Positions 8,361 to 16,835 of a stretch of 64,000 bases of DNA are shown here, piece after piece. The notes under the pieces were generated by a model. The model did no database searches. It saw only the letters and a list, made by a program, of their open reading frames with translations, and was not told the DNA's origin. Numbering within the stretch: the first letter of the stretch is position 1; every line of letters starts with the position of its first letter. A program made the translations under genes and the position numbers. Source of the DNA: Nonomuraea guangzhouensis (GTDB lineage: Bacteria; Actinomycetota; Actinomycetes; Streptosporangiales; Streptosporangiaceae); NCBI RefSeq assembly GCF_019396345.1, contig NZ_JAHKRM010000016.1, positions 212,976-276,975 of the forward strand, given 5' to 3'.

Positions 8361-9236
8361 ATGCAGGTTCCAGCGCCGTTGGAGTACGAGCGCGCCACCA
8401 GCGTCGACCACGCCATCGGGCTGCTGGAACGGCTCGGCGGCTCGGCGCGGCTCATCGCGGGCGGCCACAGCCTGCTCCCGATGATGAAGTTACGGCTCGC
8501 CACCCCGGAATACCTGATCGACATCAATGACCTGCACGCCGAGCTCGGCTACATCAGGGTCGAGCCCGGCCAGGTCCGTATCGGCGCGATGACCAGGCAT
8601 CGCGAGCTGCTGGAGTCGGCCGAGCTGGCCACGACGTTCCCGATCTTCGGTGACGCCGAGCGGGTCATCGCCGACCCGGTCGTCCGCAACCGGGGCACGC
8701 TGGGCGGTTCGCTCTGCCAGGCCGACCCGTCGGAGGACCTGTCGGCGGTCTGCACCACGCTGGGCGCCAGCTGTGTGATCCGCAATCGCGAGGGTGAGCG
8801 GGTCGTGAGCATGGAGGAGTTCTACCGGGGTCCGTACGAGACCGCGGTCGAGGACGCCGAGATGCTGGTCGAGATCCGCGTCCCGATCCGGCCCAACGGG
8901 TCCAGCGCGTACGAGAAGGTCGAGCGGCGCGCCGGCGACTGGGCGATCGTGTCGGCGGGCGCGGCCGTGTGGCTGGACGACGGCGTGATCTCCGACGCCC
9001 GCGTCGGGCTCGCCGCGGTCGGTCCCAACACGACGGGCATGCCCGCCGTCTCCGATGCCCTGCGCGGCAGCGAGCCGTCCGAGGCGGTGTACGAGCAGGC
9101 CGGAGAGCTGGCGGCGCAGCACTGCGACCCGGTCACGGACATGCGCGGCAGCGCTCTGTACAAGCGCCACCTCGCCAAGGAGCTCACCAGGAGGGCACTG
9201 CGCCGCTCCGTCGCCCGGCTCAGAGAAGGGGTGTGA
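8361..9236 (+). CDS. coxM: Aerobic CO dehydrogenase, medium (FAD) subunit
   Basis: The product is 291 residues. It opens MQVPAPLEYERATSVDHAI and carries the FAD-binding motifs AGGHSLLPMMK and RNRGTLGGSL, with the C-terminal CO-dehydrogenase flavoprotein domain after about residue 175. It passes electrons from the iron-sulfur subunit to the respiratory chain through FAD. I chose the ATG at 8361, with GGGGTG a few bases upstream, over a longer reading from 8301 because homologous subunits start here. It is first of the coxM-S-L series; one base separates its stop from the coxS GTG. Confidence 0.92.
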   Translation: MQVPAPLEYERATSVDHAIGLLERLGGSARLIAGGHSLLPMMKLRLATPEYLIDINDLHAELGYIRVEPGQVRIGAMTRHRELLESAELATTFPIFGDAERVIADPVVRNRGTLGGSLCQADPSEDLSAVCTTLGASCVIRNREGERVVSMEEFYRGPYETAVEDAEMLVEIRVPIRPNGSSAYEKVERRAGDWAIVSAGAAVWLDDGVISDARVGLAAVGPNTTGMPAVSDALRGSEPSEAVYEQAGELAAQHCDPVTDMRGSALYKRHLAKELTRRALRRSVARLREGV

Positions 9237-9237
9237 C

Positions 9238-9705
9238 GTGCGCGTATCGATGATCGTGAACGGCGAGGAGGTCACCGGGGAGATCGAGGGGCGCCTGCTC
9301 CTGATCCACTTCCTGCGTGACCACCTCGGGCTGACCGGCACCCACTGGGGCTGCGACACCAGCAACTGCGGCACCTGCGTCGTCTGGCTCGACGGCGAAC
9401 CGGTCAAGTCGTGCACCGTGCTCGCGGCCATGGCCGGCGGCCACGAGGTGCGTACGGTCGAGGACCTCGAACAGGACGGCCGGCTCGACCCCGTCCAACA
9501 GGGCTTCATGGAGTGCCACGGCCTGCAGTGCGGGTTCTGCACCCCGGGGATGATGATGACGGCCAGGGCGCTGCTCGACCGCAACCCCGACCCCTCCGAG
9601 GGCGAGATCCGCGAGGCGATCTCCGGGCAGATCTGCCGCTGCACGGGCTATGCCACCATCGTCCGCTCGGTGCGCTGGGCCGCGTCCAAGGAGGCCTCAT
9701 CGTGA
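9238..9705 (+). CDS. coxS: Aerobic CO dehydrogenase, small (2x[2Fe-2S]) subunit
   Basis: The product is 155 residues. The N-terminal plant-type [2Fe-2S] cluster uses CDTSNCGTC plus a later Cys in VKSC. The C-terminal alpha-helical cluster uses CGFC and CRC (GLQCGFCTPGM ... ICRCTGY). Both are diagnostic for xanthine-oxidase-family small subunits. The start is GTG at 9238, directly after the coxM stop; the stop overlaps the coxL GTG (GTGA). It carries electrons from the molybdenum site in CoxL to FAD in CoxM. Confidence 0.95.
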   Translation: MRVSMIVNGEEVTGEIEGRLLLIHFLRDHLGLTGTHWGCDTSNCGTCVVWLDGEPVKSCTVLAAMAGGHEVRTVEDLEQDGRLDPVQQGFMECHGLQCGFCTPGMMMTARALLDRNPDPSEGEIREAISGQICRCTGYATIVRSVRWAASKEASS

Positions 9706-12092
9706 CCAGCACCGAACACCGGCCCGCCGGATTCGTCGACAACGACCAGAAGCCGCTCGGCCACGGCCGGATGCTCCGCAAGGAGGACCCGCGCTTCATC
9801 CGCGGCCGGGGCCGCTACGTCGACGACGTGCAACTGCCGTCGATGCTGCACCTGGCGATCCTGCGCTCTCCCGTCGCGCACGCGCGGATCGTGAGCATCG
9901 ACGTCAGCGCGGCGCAGGCGCACCCGAAGGTCAAGGCGGTCGTCACCGGCGCCGACCTGGCCGCCCAGGGCCTGGCCTGGATGCCCACGCTCTCCAACGA
10001 CGTACAGGCCGTCCTGGCCACGGACAAGGTCCGGTTCCAGGGCCAGGAGGTCGCGTTCGTGGTGGCCGAGGACCGCTACTCCGCCCGCGACGCCCTGGAG
10101 CTGATCGACGTCGAGTACGACGTGCTCGACCCGGTGATCGACGCTCGCAAGGCGCTCGACCCCGGCGCCCCGGTCATCCGCGACGACCTCGACGGCAAGA
10201 CGGACAACCACTGCTTCGACTGGGAGACCGGTGACGCGGCGGAGACGGCCGCGGTGTTCGACACGGCCGACGTCGTGGTGAGCCAGGACATCGTCTACCC
10301 GCGCGTACACCCCGCGCCGATGGAGACCTGCGGCTGCGTGGCCGACTTCGACCGGGTCGAGAGCAGGCTGACCCTGTGGTCGACGACCCAGGCGCCGCAC
10401 GCTCACCGGACGCTGTACGCGCTGGTCGCCGGGCTGCCCGAGCACAAGATCCGGATCATCTCGCCCGACCTCGGCGGCGGCTTCGGGGGCAAGGTCCCGA
10501 TCTATCCCGGCTACGTCTGCTCGATCGTCGCCTCGATCGTGACCGGCAAGCCGGTGAAGTGGATGGAGGACCGCGCCGAGAACCTCACCAGCACCGGCTT
10601 CGCCCGCGACTACATCATGCGCGGCGAGATCGCGGCGACCCGCGAGGGCAAGATCCTGGCCATCCGGACGAACGTGCTGGCCGACCACGGCGCGTTCAAC
10701 GGCGTCGCCGCGCCGACGAAGTACCCGGCGGGCTTCTTCGGCGTGTTCACCGGCAGCTACGACCTGCGGGCCGCCTACTGCAAGATGACCGCCGTCTTCA
10801 CCAACAAGGCGCCGGGCGGGGTCGCGTACGCGTGCTCGTTCCGCATCACCGAGGCGGTCTACCTGGTCGAGCGGATCGTCGACTGCCTGGCGTACGAGCT
10901 GGGGATGGACCCGGTCGAGCTGCGGATGAAGAACTTCATCCAGCCCGACCAGTTCCCCTACACGACCAAGACCGGCTGGGTGTACGACTCGGGCGACTAC
11001 GAGCCCACCATGCGCAAGGCGATGGAGATCGCCGGGTACGACGAGCTGCGCAAGGAGCAGATCGAGCGGCGGGCCCGCGGCGAGCTGATGGGCATCGGCG
11101 TCTCCTTCTTCACCGAGGCCGTCGGCGCGGGCCCGCGCAAGGACATGGACATCCTCGGCCTCGGCATGGCCGACGGCTGCGAGCTACGCGTCCACCCGAC
11201 GGGCAAGGCGGTTGTCCGGCTGTCGGTGCAGAGCCAGGGACAGGGCCACGAGACCACGTTCGCGCAGATCGTGGCCGAGGAGATCGGCATCCCGCCCGCC
11301 GACATCGACGTGGTGCACGGCGACACGGACCAGACGCCGTTCGGCCTCGGCACGTACGGCAGCCGCTCGACCCCGGTGTCCGGCGCCGCCGCGGCCCTGG
11401 TCGCCCGGAAGGTACGCGACAAGGCGCGCATCATCGCCTCCGGCATGCTGGAGGTGTCGGTCGCGGACCTCGACTGGGACAAGGGCGCCTTCCACGTCAA
11501 GGGCGACCCTGCCAAGTCCGTCACGATCCAGGACATCGCGCTCCGCGCGCACGGCGCCGGAGACCTGCCCGAAGGCATCGAGGGCGGCCTGGAGGCGCAG
11601 ATCTGCTACAACCCCGAGAACCTCACCTACCCGCACGGCGCCTACATCTGCGTCGTCGACATCGACCCGGGCACCGCCCAGGTCAAGGTGCGGCGGTTCA
11701 TCGCGGTGGACGACTGCGGCACCCGGATCAACCCGATGATCATCGAGGGCCAGGTCCACGGCGGCCTCACCGACGGGGTCGGCATGGCGCTGATGGAGAT
11801 GATCGCGTTCGACGAGGACGGCAACTGCCTCGGCGGCTCGCTCATGGACTACCTGATCCCGACCTCGCTGGAGGTGCCCGACTGGGAGACGGGCTTCACG
11901 GTGACCCCCTCACCGCATCACCCGATCGGCGCCAAGGGCGTCGGCGAATCGGCCACCGTCGGCTCCCCGCCCGCGATCGTCAACGCGGTCGTCGACGCGC
12001 TCAAGCCGTACGGCATCCGCCACGCCGACATGCCGCTCACTCCCTCGCGGGTGTGGGACGCCATGCGCGGTGTGCCCACGCCGCCGATCTGA
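9702..12092 (+). CDS. coxL: Aerobic CO dehydrogenase, large (Mo-Cu) subunit, form I
   Basis: The product is 796 residues, the usual CoxL length. The active-site loop reads VAYACSFR with Cys378 as the expected copper ligand; AYxCSFR is the accepted mark of form I (true CO-oxidising) enzymes, as opposed to AYRGAGR in form II. GVGESATVGSP contains Glu749, the conserved base near the molybdenum. The molybdopterin-cytosine-dinucleotide binding regions GGGFGGK and QGQGHETTFAQI are present. It oxidises CO with water to CO2. The GTG start overlaps coxS. The full accessory set downstream (XdhC-type, coxD, coxG, coxE) supports a working enzyme. Confidence 0.96.
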   Translation: MTSTEHRPAGFVDNDQKPLGHGRMLRKEDPRFIRGRGRYVDDVQLPSMLHLAILRSPVAHARIVSIDVSAAQAHPKVKAVVTGADLAAQGLAWMPTLSNDVQAVLATDKVRFQGQEVAFVVAEDRYSARDALELIDVEYDVLDPVIDARKALDPGAPVIRDDLDGKTDNHCFDWETGDAAETAAVFDTADVVVSQDIVYPRVHPAPMETCGCVADFDRVESRLTLWSTTQAPHAHRTLYALVAGLPEHKIRIISPDLGGGFGGKVPIYPGYVCSIVASIVTGKPVKWMEDRAENLTSTGFARDYIMRGEIAATREGKILAIRTNVLADHGAFNGVAAPTKYPAGFFGVFTGSYDLRAAYCKMTAVFTNKAPGGVAYACSFRITEAVYLVERIVDCLAYELGMDPVELRMKNFIQPDQFPYTTKTGWVYDSGDYEPTMRKAMEIAGYDELRKEQIERRARGELMGIGVSFFTEAVGAGPRKDMDILGLGMADGCELRVHPTGKAVVRLSVQSQGQGHETTFAQIVAEEIGIPPADIDVVHGDTDQTPFGLGTYGSRSTPVSGAAAALVARKVRDKARIIASGMLEVSVADLDWDKGAFHVKGDPAKSVTIQDIALRAHGAGDLPEGIEGGLEAQICYNPENLTYPHGAYICVVDIDPGTAQVKVRRFIAVDDCGTRINPMIIEGQVHGGLTDGVGMALMEMIAFDEDGNCLGGSLMDYLIPTSLEVPDWETGFTVTPSPHHPIGAKGVGESATVGSPPAIVNAVVDALKPYGIRHADMPLTPSRVWDAMRGVPTPPI

Positions 12093-12109
12093 CCCCCTCG
12101 GAGTCGTAC

Positions 12110-13054
12110 ATGCCGCACACCAAACGCATGGAGGAACTGGTCGCCGGGCGCATCCCGTTCGTCCACGCGGTCGTCGTCCGGGCACAGCTGCCCACGGCGG
12201 TCAGTCCGGGCGACGACGCCATCATCCTGCCCGACGGGTCCATCGAGGGGTTCGTCGGCGGGCAGTGCGCCGAGAGCTCGGTGCGTACGGCGGCGCTCGG
12301 GGCGCTGTCGGACGGGCGGACGGTGCTGCTGCGGGTGCTGCCGGAGGGCGAGCAGGGCTTTCCCGACTCGCCCGGCGCGCAGGTCGTGGTGAACCCCTGC
12401 CTGTCCGGGGGCGCGCTGGAGATCTTCCTGCAGCCGCTGCTGCCGCCTCCGGTGCTCTGGGTCGTCGGCTCCTCGCCGATCGCCACGGCCCTCGCCGCCC
12501 TGGCCGCGCCTTTGGACTTCACGGTACGCCTCGCGGCGCCTTTGTCCGGTGCGGCCGGTTCGCTCGGTCCAGCCGGTCCAGCCGGTCCAGCCGGTCCAGC
12601 CGGTCCAGTCGGTGCGACCGCGGCCGTCGTGTGCAGTCACGGGCGCGGCGAGCAGGAGGCGATCCGGGCCGCGCTGGACGCCGGTGTCGGCTATGTCGGA
12701 CTGGTGGCCAGCCATCGGCGTGGAGCGGCGGTGCTGGGGGAGATGTCGTTGACCGACGACGAGCGCCGCCGGGTCCACTCCCCGGCCGGCCTCAGACTCG
12801 GCGCCCGCACGGCACCGGAGATCGCGCTGTCGATCCTCGCCGAGATCGTGGCCGCCATCCGTACGGGCGACCTCGCTGACATCGCCATCCGCACTGAGTC
12901 TGAACGTCCGCGTCCCGAGGTCGCGATCGATCCCGTGTGCGGGATGAACGTGACCGTGTCCGCCGAAACCCCGCACCTGGTCGCCGACGGCGAGGACGTG
13001 TGGTTCTGCGGCCCGGGATGCCGAGACCGCTTCGCGCGGGCGGGCGGGCGGTAA
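12110..13054 (+). CDS. XdhC/CoxI-type maturation protein fused to a YHS metal-binding domain
   Basis: The product is 314 residues. The N-terminal XdhC_CoxI part (FVGGQCAESSV) and the C-terminal XdhC Rossmann part (LWVVGSSPIATALAALA ... VGLVASHRRGAAVL) are both present. XdhC proteins bind and help sulfurate or insert molybdenum cofactor. A short collagen-like GPA-repeat linker lies between them. The last 45 residues form a YHS-type domain (IDPVCGMNV ... WFCGPGCRDRF) with three cysteines. This fusion suggests a link with metal handling, perhaps copper for CoxL; that is inference. It begins 17 bp after coxL and is followed by coxD after 4 bp. Confidence 0.85.
   Translation: MPHTKRMEELVAGRIPFVHAVVVRAQLPTAVSPGDDAIILPDGSIEGFVGGQCAESSVRTAALGALSDGRTVLLRVLPEGEQGFPDSPGAQVVVNPCLSGGALEIFLQPLLPPPVLWVVGSSPIATALAALAAPLDFTVRLAAPLSGAAGSLGPAGPAGPAGPAGPVGATAAVVCSHGRGEQEAIRAALDAGVGYVGLVASHRRGAAVLGEMSLTDDERRRVHSPAGLRLGARTAPEIALSILAEIVAAIRTGDLADIAIRTESERPRPEVAIDPVCGMNVTVSAETPHLVADGEDVWFCGPGCRDRFARAGGR
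12566..12610 (+). repeat. Five 9-bp tandem repeats (GGTCCAGCC) inside the XdhC-like gene
   Basis: Four exact copies and one with a single change (GGTCCAGTC) encode a Gly-Pro-Ala tripeptide run between the two XdhC halves. The unit is a multiple of three, so copy-number change would alter linker length without a frameshift. Confidence 0.9.
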
Positions 13055-13058
13055 GGAC

Positions 13059-13967
13059 GTGGCGGACAGCGGCGCACCCCAGCCCGACAACAACGCTTTT
13101 GGCAGTGCTGACGACATCCGCCGCCGTCTCGACGAGCTCGACTATCTGGTGGACGACGGTACGGCGGCGGCACTGTTCTTCGCCCTCAGCCTCGGCCAGC
13201 CGCTGCTGCTGGAGGGCGAGCCCGGAGTCGGCAAGACCACGGCCGCCAAGGCCCTGGCCCGCGCCCTGGCCACCCCGCTGATCAGGCTTCAATGCTATGA
13301 GGGCCTGACCGCCGGCGAGGCCCTCTACGAGTGGAACTACCAGCGCCAGATGCTGGCCATCCGCCTGGCCGAGTCCCACCACGACCGGCTGAACGACGCC
13401 GACCTGTTCAGCGAGGCATTCCTCCAGGAGCGCCCGATCCTCCAGGCCATCAGGCACCGCGGGCCGCGGCCACCCGTACTCCTGATAGACGAGATCGACC
13501 GCGCGGACGACGAGTTCGAGGCGCTGCTGTTCGAGTTCCTCGGGGAGGCGGCGATCACCATCCCCGAGCTGGGCACCTTCACCGCCGAACGCCGCCCGGT
13601 CGTCATCCTGACCTCCAACCGCAGCCGCGACCTGCACGACGCGCTCCGCAGACGCTGCCTGTACCACTGGATCGACTTCCCCGCCCCGGAGCGGGTGGCG
13701 GAGATCCTCCGGCGTACGGTCCCCGCCGCGAACGACGCGCTGATCCGCTCCGCCACCGACTTCGTCGGCCAGGTGCGCCGGATCGACCTGGACAAGGCGC
13801 CCGGCATGGCGGAGACGATCGACTGGGTCTCGGCCCTGTCGTCCCTGGGTGCGACACGGCTGGTCAGAGACGATGTCGTACGGACGCTGAGCACCATCGC
13901 GAAGACGCTGGACGACCGCGACGCCATCACCGAGGCGCTCGACCGGCTGGGAGCGGGGAGTAGATGA
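13059..13967 (+). CDS. coxD: MoxR-type AAA+ ATPase CoxD
   Basis: The product is 302 residues. Walker A is GEPGVGKTT (about 50-58), Walker B is LLIDEIDRAD, sensor 1 is VILTSNRSRDLHDALRRRC. It belongs to the MoxR group; in Oligotropha carboxidovorans CoxD is the chaperone-like ATPase needed to build the sulfur-copper-molybdenum cluster. The start is a GTG at 13059, four bases after the previous stop, without a strong Shine-Dalgarno. The stop overlaps the coxG ATG by 4 bp. It should act with the VWA protein encoded two genes downstream. Confidence 0.92.
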   Translation: MADSGAPQPDNNAFGSADDIRRRLDELDYLVDDGTAAALFFALSLGQPLLLEGEPGVGKTTAAKALARALATPLIRLQCYEGLTAGEALYEWNYQRQMLAIRLAESHHDRLNDADLFSEAFLQERPILQAIRHRGPRPPVLLIDEIDRADDEFEALLFEFLGEAAITIPELGTFTAERRPVVILTSNRSRDLHDALRRRCLYHWIDFPAPERVAEILRRTVPAANDALIRSATDFVGQVRRIDLDKAPGMAETIDWVSALSSLGATRLVRDDVVRTLSTIAKTLDDRDAITEALDRLGAGSR

Positions 13968-14752
13968 AGATCGACAATGAGTTCACGGTCAGCGTGCCCA
14001 TCGAACGGGCCTGGGAGGTACTCACGGACCTGGAGGGCATCGCCCCATGCATGCCGGGCGCCCGCCTCACGGGCGTGGAGGGCGAGGTCTACTCGGGCAA
14101 GGTACGGGTGAAGGTGGGGCCGGTCGTCTCCGAGTACGCCGGGACGGTCAGGTTCCTGGAGAAGGACGACGCGGCCTACCGGGCCGTCATCGACGCCAAG
14201 GGGCGGGACTCACGCGGCGCGGGCAACGCCTCGGCGGCCATCACCGCCCACCTGCGCGCCGACGGGCCGCGCACGGTCGTCTCGGTGGACACGGACCTGA
14301 AGATCTCCGGCAAGGTGGCGCAGCTCGGTAGCGGCATGATCAAGGAGGTCTCCAGCAAACTGCTCGGCCAGTTCGTGAACTGCCTCGAAGCCAAACTCAC
14401 CACCGAACCGGCCGCCCCAACCCCAGCGCAGTCCACCCCCGCGACCACGCCTGACTCCGCCTCAGCACCCGCCCCCGCACCCACCGTAACCCCCGCTCCC
14501 GCGTCCGCCCCCGCTCCCGCGGCTGAGAGCACGTCAGTCGAGCCGGGAACGGAAGCGGAGCGGGCCGAAGCCGGTGAGCGGTCGGACAACGAGGCACCAG
14601 CCCCACGTGTCACCACGCCCGAGATCGAGCCGGAGCCGCTGGACATCCTGGGCGTCGCCGGTGGGGCCGTCTACAAGCGCCTGATCCCCCTCGTCGTCGG
14701 GATCGTCGTCGTCATCGTGGCAGTGGCCGTCATCTGGGCCGTTGTCTCGTAG
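13964..14752 (+). CDS. coxG: CoxG-like SRPBCC protein with C-terminal membrane anchor
   Basis: The product is 262 residues. Residues 1-150 form a CoxG/START-like domain (MKIDNEFTVSVPIERAWEVL ... LGQFVNCLEAKL). A Pro/Ala/Thr-rich linker follows (about 150-210), then a single membrane helix near the C-terminus (about 238-260). CoxG is thought to recruit or anchor CO dehydrogenase at the membrane, which this helix would explain. The ATG overlaps the coxD stop (ATGA) and the coxE frame starts before the coxG stop. Confidence 0.9.
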   Translation: MKIDNEFTVSVPIERAWEVLTDLEGIAPCMPGARLTGVEGEVYSGKVRVKVGPVVSEYAGTVRFLEKDDAAYRAVIDAKGRDSRGAGNASAAITAHLRADGPRTVVSVDTDLKISGKVAQLGSGMIKEVSSKLLGQFVNCLEAKLTTEPAAPTPAQSTPATTPDSASAPAPAPTVTPAPASAPAPAAESTSVEPGTEAERAEAGERSDNEAPAPRVTTPEIEPEPLDILGVAGGAVYKRLIPLVVGIVVVIVAVAVIWAVVS

Positions 14753-16016
14753 CCGGCCCGAGCCACCCACCCCGCCGCCGCGACGCACCGCGCCGACGCC
14801 AAGCGCCCCGCCACCGCCAAGCACGCCGCCACCGCCGGGCACCATGCTGGCGGGCGTCGACCGGGCCGCGTTCGCCGCGGCGCTGGCCGTACGGCTGAGG
14901 CGGCATGGCGTGCCCGTGGGCTTCACCGGCGTCGAGGACTTCACCCGCGCCCTCACGATCGCGCCCCCAGGCTCACTGTCAGAGCTGTACTGGGCCGCCC
15001 GCATCAGCCTGGTGCGGCGGCAATCGGAGATCGAGCCCTTCGACGAGGTGTTCGCGGCCGTGTTCCACGCGGTGGGGCCCGCGTTCGACCCGCACGCCCG
15101 CCGCCGCCCCCTCAGCCCGGCGAACGGCACCGCCGACGAGGCGTCCGCACCCCTGCCGACCGTGTCCCACTACGACCCGGGCGGGCTGCCCTGGATGACG
15201 TTGCCGACGGTGGTGGCGACCGCGGAGGGTTCGGACGGTCCGGCGGTGCCGGAGCGCCTGCCGAGCGACGCCGAGGGGCTGGCCGACGTACCGTTCGAGC
15301 AGCTCGGCGACCAGGAGTGCGAGTTGCTCGGCGCGTGGCTCGCGGCGACCGTGGCCGCCTGGCCGGTACGGCGCAGCCGCAGGCTGGCGGTGTCGTCAAG
15401 AGGGCGCGCGATCGCGGTACGCGCCACGCTGGCGCGTGCTCGCCGCACCGGCTGGGAGCCGCTCCGGCTGGCCAGGCAGCGGCCCGTCGACCGGCCCCGG
15501 CGGGTGGTCATGCTCTGTGATGTCAGCCAGTCGATGCAGGCCCAGGCGTCGGCGTACCTCCATCTGATGCGGGTGCTCGCGGTGGTGGCGGACGCGGAGG
15601 TGTTCGCGTTCGCGACGACGCTGACCCGCCTGACGCCGGTGCTCGCGCACCGCTCGACCACCGCCGCGATCGAGCTGGCCTCCGAGCGGGTGAGCGACAG
15701 ATTCGGCGGTACGCGGATCGCGACCAACGTACGGGCGCTGCTGGCATCGCACCACGGCGCGAAGGTGCGGGGCGCCATCGTGCTCATCGGCTCGGACGGC
15801 TGGGACGCCGACCCACCGCAGGAACTGGCCGCCGCGATGGCCCGCCTACGCCGCCGAGCACACCGGGTGATCTGGATGAACCCCAGGGCCGCCGCCCCCG
15901 GCTTCGAACCGCGCGTGGCCGGGATGGCGGCCGCCCTCCCGTACTGCGACCTGCTGCTACCCGCCGACACGTTCGGCTCGCTCCGCACCGTACTCACGGA
16001 GCTCACCCGCGCCTGA
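14742..16016 (+). CDS. coxE: CoxE-like von Willebrand factor A domain protein
   Basis: The product is up to 424 residues. After a low-complexity Pro-rich head, the VWA_CoxE domain carries the metal-dependent adhesion site DVSQSMQ (DxSxS, about 261-267), a Thr in FGGTRI and an Asp in GSDGWDAD. VWA proteins of this class work as partners of MoxR ATPases such as CoxD in metal insertion. The start is uncertain: the TTG at 14742 overlaps coxG and keeps coupling; an ATG at 14844 would drop the Pro-rich head. It is last in the cox operon; I see no clear terminator after it. Confidence 0.88.
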   Translation: MSRSRPEPPTPPPRRTAPTPSAPPPPSTPPPPGTMLAGVDRAAFAAALAVRLRRHGVPVGFTGVEDFTRALTIAPPGSLSELYWAARISLVRRQSEIEPFDEVFAAVFHAVGPAFDPHARRRPLSPANGTADEASAPLPTVSHYDPGGLPWMTLPTVVATAEGSDGPAVPERLPSDAEGLADVPFEQLGDQECELLGAWLAATVAAWPVRRSRRLAVSSRGRAIAVRATLARARRTGWEPLRLARQRPVDRPRRVVMLCDVSQSMQAQASAYLHLMRVLAVVADAEVFAFATTLTRLTPVLAHRSTTAAIELASERVSDRFGGTRIATNVRALLASHHGAKVRGAIVLIGSDGWDADPPQELAAAMARLRRRAHRVIWMNPRAAAPGFEPRVAGMAAALPYCDLLLPADTFGSLRTVLTELTRA

Positions 16017-16162
16017 CACGTTTCCTACCAGGGCCAACCTTCACGGCAGGCGTGACAGCGCGACGGACCTTGCACCCTCTGGTCACGGGGGCAGTCCTCC
16101 TCGGCTCGCGAACTCCGTCCTGCGTAGAGGATGTTGCGGCAGGCTCCCAAGAGCGGCCCGTA

Positions 16163-16180
16163 GTCAAGCAGGTGCTTGAC
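16163..16180. promoter_or_regulatory. Inverted repeat GTCAAGCAGGTGCTTGAC upstream of the TetR gene
   Basis: Perfect 8-bp arms with a 2-bp spacer form a typical TetR-type operator. It overlaps a TTGACA (-35-like) hexamer at 16176-16181 and lies 31 bp before the ATG of the TetR gene, which suggests autoregulation of the TetR-SDR-ABM operon. Confidence 0.65.
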
Positions 16181-16193
16181 AACTCGCCCATTC

Positions 16194-16219
16194 TTATCCA
16201 TCATCTGCTTGATGGATAA
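16194..16219. promoter_or_regulatory. Second inverted repeat spanning the TetR start codon
   Basis: TTATCCATCA and TGATGGATAA are perfect 10-bp arms around 6 bases. The ATG at 16212 lies inside the right arm. The repeat could be a second operator half-set or an RNA hairpin hiding the start codon. With TTGACA at 16176-16181, the transcript could begin close to the ATG and be leaderless. Confidence 0.55.
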
Positions 16220-16835
16220 CGAAGGACGGCCGGTTCGCCAGCGACTCAAGGCGGACGAGCGGCGGCGGCAGATCATGGAAACCGCCTTCGACATGCTCGC
16301 GGACAAAGGCTTCGAGGGTTTCCGGACCCGCGATGTCGCCGAACGCGCGGGGATCAACAGTGCGACGCTGCACCACTACTTCCTCACGAAGGAGGCGCTG
16401 ATCGAGGGGGTTGCGGCTCACCTGGAGCAGCTCTACATGCGGGACCGCGCATCCGAGCGGGACGCGGATGAGACCACGCCGACCGCGTTGCGCGAACTAC
16501 GACAGGAGTTCGACGACGTCGCCTACTTCTGGCGGGAGCACCCACGGACCTGGGCGGTCTCGCGGGAGTTCATGCTTCGGGCGCCGCGCGACCCGGCGGT
16601 GGCGAAGGTCATCGGGCGGCTGAACGAACGGTGGTGCGCCGGCGTCGAACGCCTTCTCGCCGAAGGGCGGGACGCGGGCGTGTTCCGCGCCGAACTCGAC
16701 CCAGCCGCGGCCGCCCTTGCCGTGGTGGGCGCCTTGTGGGGCTCGATCATGCTCACACAGCCCACCCGAACCCAGTTCGACGCCGTCTGCCACGAGATCG
16801 AGACATGGCTTCTCAGAAAGGAACAACAGCAATGA
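16212..16835 (+). CDS. TetR-family transcriptional regulator
   Basis: The product is 207 residues. The N-terminal helix-turn-helix reads GFEGFRTRDVAERAGINSATLHHYFLTKEAL in outline (positions about 28-58), typical of TetR proteins; the rest is an all-helical ligand domain. I chose the ATG at 16212 rather than an upstream start at 16176, since that one would run through both palindromes. The stop overlaps the SDR gene by 4 bp, so regulator, SDR and ABM protein form one operon, probably self-repressed and induced by a small molecule handled by the oxidoreductase. Confidence 0.9.
   Translation: MDNEGRPVRQRLKADERRRQIMETAFDMLADKGFEGFRTRDVAERAGINSATLHHYFLTKEALIEGVAAHLEQLYMRDRASERDADETTPTALRELRQEFDDVAYFWREHPRTWAVSREFMLRAPRDPAVAKVIGRLNERWCAGVERLLAEGRDAGVFRAELDPAAAALAVVGALWGSIMLTQPTRTQFDAVCHEIETWLLRKEQQQ

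Noticed and set aside
12566..12610. Short tandem repeats considered as a CRISPR array
   Set aside because: The 9-bp units have no spacers and encode Gly-Pro-Ala in frame.
9411..13054. Long overlapping plus-strand frames inside the cox genes (about 890 codons each)
   Set aside because: One is an extended reading of coxL itself, the other a shifted frame rich in Arg and Gly. The true starts are fixed by overlap with neighbours and by subunit homology.
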